Of a stretch of DNA of 27,789 nt, positions 25,440 to 27,789 are shown in pieces. Source of the stretch: a virus; the IMG/VR virus record IMGVR_UViG_3300042558_004343, positions 1-27,789 of that record. The stretch is one strand, 5' to 3'. Position 1 is the first letter of the stretch, and every line of letters starts with the position of its first letter. The notes beneath the pieces were generated by a model, which did not search any database, was not told the origin of the DNA, and worked only from the letters and a program-made list of their open reading frames with translations. Position numbers and translations under genes: made by a program.

Positions 25440-26342
25440 ATGAGTTTAATACCAAAAGCGGCACCTCGTGTCAATTACCTCAACAACAGAGATATCTTAA
25501 AAGAGATTCATCTAAGCAAAGCAACATATTGTAGCTATCTAGATCCAGTCACCGATCATCAATGTGATATTATTTTGCCCAGCGTGACCAAAATAAATCA
25601 GCGTACCATTGCCGAAGCACGTAGAAATCGTGCTGCCAGACTCACTAGAGAACAAGGCGCCGAGGTCAATGAAAAGAAAATTGCCAACACTGACTTGGTA
25701 TTTCGTATCATGACCTGGGAACACATACCCATGGCACCTAAAAAAGTTCCCAAGAATGCTGTGAAAAAACGCAAACTAGAGGACATACTGGGCATTGAAG
25801 ATGTACCAGTTGACGATCCGCTTGCTGACATCATTGATGAACCAGTGTTAAACCCCACTCATGTGCGTGTTAATTTTCCCCCGTTTTGGCACTATAGAGT
25901 CACTGATCACAAAATTCCATATCTAGTGGGCAAGAGTCACTGGAAAGGCGATTTAGAAACCGGCGAGTACAGTCGAGATCACGGACAAATGACTCGCAAG
26001 TTGGCCATGATGTTTATGAAATTATGCGAACGATATGCTACAAGGAGCAACTGGCGTGGATACACCTACAACGAAGAAATGCGGGGGCAAGCCCTGTTAC
26101 AACTCAGTCAAATTGGACTCCAGTTCGATGAATCAAAATCGCAGAACCCTTTTGCGTATTATACTGCCGCTATCACTAATAGCTTTACTCGTATCTTGAA
26201 TATTGAAAAGAAGAACCAAAACATTCGCGATGATATTTTGGAAATGAACGGACTTAATCCTAGTTGGACACGGCAAAATGCTGGCAAGGCTGGCATGGCT
26301 GCTATGAGTGGTCCAGTAACATCCAGTCTTGAGGATCAATAA
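25440..26342 (+). CDS. 55: Late-transcription sigma factor gp55-like, N-terminally extended
   Basis: Encodes 300 residues; T4 gp55 has 185. The C-terminal part (about 180-276) carries the sigma region 2-like signature of gp55: MTRKLAMMFMKLCERYATRS, NWRGYTYNEEMRGQALLQL, FDESKSQNPFAYYTAAITNS and FTRILNIEKKNQNIRDDIL. gp55 replaces the host sigma and directs RNA polymerase to TATAAATA promoters. Residues 1-150 are additional: NYLNNRDILKEIHLSKATYC, TIAEARRNRAARLTREQGAE, LVFRIMTWEHIP, a Lys-rich linker (about 99-116), and VRVNFPPFWHYRV. I do not recognise a named domain there. T4 gp55 ends in a hydrophobic/acidic sliding-clamp-binding motif; this C-terminus (GPVTSSLEDQ) has none. The gene follows a sigma70-type promoter and is coupled to the next gene by TAATG. 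Confidence 0.85.
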   Translation: MSLIPKAAPRVNYLNNRDILKEIHLSKATYCSYLDPVTDHQCDIILPSVTKINQRTIAEARRNRAARLTREQGAEVNEKKIANTDLVFRIMTWEHIPMAPKKVPKNAVKKRKLEDILGIEDVPVDDPLADIIDEPVLNPTHVRVNFPPFWHYRVTDHKIPYLVGKSHWKGDLETGEYSRDHGQMTRKLAMMFMKLCERYATRSNWRGYTYNEEMRGQALLQLSQIGLQFDESKSQNPFAYYTAAITNSFTRILNIEKKNQNIRDDILEMNGLNPSWTRQNAGKAGMAAMSGPVTSSLEDQ

Positions 26343-27046
26343 TGCCTGAGCTCGATTATCAAGGCCTACCTTGGGTACAAGGACTAAACCTGCCCGTGGA
26401 TACCAGAAAAGGCAATGGCGAGCCCAATTTATTTGTGGCCGGGTGCAGTGTATCAGCTGGCATGTTTATAAACATTGAACAAAGTTATGGCAGTTTGTTG
26501 AGTGAAAAAACTCAGATGTCACTGGTACTACTTGCCAATCGATCCACTAGCGTTGACTGGGCCGCAAACCAAATCATCAGCAGTGATCTCAGACCCGGTG
26601 ACGTAGTAGTCTGGGGTATCACTGCGGTTCATAGACTTACATGGTTGACTTTGGGTACTGACAATAATTTTCAGCCCGTTCATTGTCTTCCCACTATGAA
26701 TCCTAAATTTGCTAATTTTATGGGCAACAGTGCTTATGATCTTGTAAAACGATTCATGGTCGAAGCTGAACAACATCATATGCTGGCGGCTGCCACCAAA
26801 ATATTGCAGGTGAAAAAAGTTTGCGAGATGTCGGGCGCACGCCTGTTATTTGGATTTTTGCCCTATTCTGGCACGGATATAGTCAAACAGCTCACAACGG
26901 CCTTTACAAATGATGCAGGATATGTTAAAATACCGTATAGTACCGAATCACCACACTGGACAGACTTTGGATCAGATGGAGCTCATCCTGGTCCAGAAAG
27001 TCACCGGTTGATAGCTGAAGCATTTTTTTCTAAACTCAAAAACTAA
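26342..27046 (+). CDS. SGNH/GDSL-hydrolase-like protein
   Basis: A 234-residue protein with a GDSL/SGNH-type layout. Block I is FVAGCSVSAGMF (residues 31-42), with GCS in place of GDS and Ser36 as the likely nucleophile. A block III-like strand and loop reads GDVVVWGITAVHRLTW. Block V is DFGSDGAHPGPESHR, giving the Asp212/His215 pair. Members of this fold are esterases, lipases or acetylhydrolases acting on sugars and lipids. Similar GCSxxxG proteins occur in marine phages and bacteria with unknown substrates. The canonical block III Asn is not obvious (GIT rather than GxN), so activity is uncertain. No signal peptide or membrane segment is seen, so it should act in the cytoplasm or virion. 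It overlaps gp55 by 1 nt, with GAGG 7 nt before its ATG, and lies between two nucleic-acid genes. Confidence 0.7.
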   Translation: MPELDYQGLPWVQGLNLPVDTRKGNGEPNLFVAGCSVSAGMFINIEQSYGSLLSEKTQMSLVLLANRSTSVDWAANQIISSDLRPGDVVVWGITAVHRLTWLTLGTDNNFQPVHCLPTMNPKFANFMGNSAYDLVKRFMVEAEQHHMLAAATKILQVKKVCEMSGARLLFGFLPYSGTDIVKQLTTAFTNDAGYVKIPYSTESPHWTDFGSDGAHPGPESHRLIAEAFFSKLKN

Positions 27047-27049
27047 CGT

Positions 27050-27789
27050 ATGGCTAATTTATTTCGCAAGGCAGCAATCTTCACTGACATTCACTTTGGG
27101 CTTAAATCAAACAGTGCATTGCACAACGAAGATTGTTTGGCTTTTGTCAAGTGGGCCACTGCCAAAGCCCGAGAGGAAGGTTGCGAAACCTGTATGTTTC
27201 TAGGTGACTGGCACAACAACCGATCCAGCTTAAACATTGTCACTTTAAATTATAGCTTACGAGCACTGGAACACTTAAATGCAAACTTTGAACGTGTGTA
27301 TTTTATCCCTGGCAATCATGACTTGTATTATCGCGATAAACGTGATGTACAAAGCGTGGAGTGGGCCAAACATCTTCCAAACGTACAAATTTGTAATGAC
27401 TGGTTCAGTAGTGGTGACGTAGTTATTGCTCCGTGGTTATGCGGCGATGATCACAAGCGCATTCCAAAAATGAAAGGCAAGTACATGTTTGGGCATTTTG
27501 AACTGCCTGGCTACTTGATGAACGCCATGGTAGAGATGCCGGATCATGGAGAAGTACGACGTGAAGATTTCAACAACTTTGAACATGTGTTCACTGGACA
27601 CTTTCATAAACGTCAGACCAAGAAAAACATCACCTACATTGGCAACTGCTTTCCGCACAACTATGCTGATGCCGGCGATGACGAGCGTGGACTAACTATA
27701 CTTGAGTGGGGTCAAGAAACTGTATATCATGCTTGGCCTAATCAGCCTACATATCGAGTGCTTGGATTAAGCAATGTCATTGACAACGC
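27050..27789 (+). CDS. 47: Recombination nuclease subunit gp47-like (Mre11/SbcD family), partial
   Basis: The first 246 codons are present and the frame is open at the window edge; T4 gp47 has 339 residues. It begins MANLFRKAAIFTDIHFG at ATG 27050, 3 nt after the previous stop, with no clear Shine-Dalgarno, so it may be coupled. All visible calcineurin-like phosphoesterase motifs of the Mre11/SbcD nucleases are present: D13-x-H15 (FTDIHFG), GDWHNNR (D53), IPGNHD (N89, H90, D91), GHFELPG (H149) and GHFHKRQ (H184, H186). These residues bind the two Mn ions of the nuclease. With the ATPase gp46, gp47 resects DNA ends for recombination-dependent replication and degrades host DNA in T4-like phages. 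gp46 is expected downstream of this window. The family call is firm. Confidence 0.93.
   Translation, partial: MANLFRKAAIFTDIHFGLKSNSALHNEDCLAFVKWATAKAREEGCETCMFLGDWHNNRSSLNIVTLNYSLRALEHLNANFERVYFIPGNHDLYYRDKRDVQSVEWAKHLPNVQICNDWFSSGDVVIAPWLCGDDHKRIPKMKGKYMFGHFELPGYLMNAMVEMPDHGEVRREDFNNFEHVFTGHFHKRQTKKNITYIGNCFPHNYADAGDDERGLTILEWGQETVYHAWPNQPTYRVLGLSNVIDN

Overview
This window looks like part of the genome of a T4-like contractile-tailed phage (myovirus), probably marine and uncultured. The grounds are a T4-type baseplate gene series in conserved order (gp53, gp5, gp25, gp6, then a large protein in the gp7 position), a gp55-type late sigma factor, a gp47-type recombination nuclease, and a T4-type late promoter octamer (TATAAATA). 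Several segments of the structural proteins remind me of cyanophage and other marine T4-like virion proteins, but the host cannot be named from this sequence. I see no tRNA, rRNA, CRISPR array, insertion sequence, integrase or attachment site.

The layout is two divergent blocks. Positions 25322 down to 1 (minus strand) are an almost gapless late structural block: a 1033-aa protein with a gp48/gp54-like C-terminal domain, gp53 (99 aa), an unrecognised 1008-aa structural protein, the gp5-type hub and spike (745 aa), gp25 (124 aa), gp6 (1163 aa), and a giant open frame that begins at 12718 and is still open at the window edge, at least 4239 codons. Neighbouring genes overlap by 1 nt or lie 2 to 10 nt apart, except for a 48-nt gap upstream of gp6 that holds a perfect late promoter. 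Positions 25440 to 27789 (plus strand) encode a gp55-like late sigma factor with a long N-terminal extension, an SGNH-hydrolase-like protein, and the first 246 codons of gp47. A 117-bp divergent intergenic region contains a strong sigma70-type promoter driving the plus-strand genes and a weaker late-promoter-like octamer facing the structural block.

The two blocks are probably linked in regulation. A host-type promoter would express gp55 early, and gp55 would then direct RNA polymerase to TATAAATA promoters such as the one ahead of gp6, giving late synthesis of the baseplate. The structural proteins form the baseplate: a central hub and spike (gp5), wedge components (gp6, gp25, gp53 and the giant protein), and probably tube or hub junction proteins (the 1033-aa and 1008-aa products).

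The most notable content is in the giant protein. It carries seven FG-GAP motifs (integrin-type beta-propeller blades), several of them separated by inserted beta-rich modules, plus two Gly-rich module types. Perfect hairpin-forming inverted repeats lie inside the coding regions, one of them at a module boundary. Other points are the absence of a recognisable T4-type lysozyme in the gp5-like protein, and the enlarged gp55, which lacks the T4 C-terminal clamp-binding motif.
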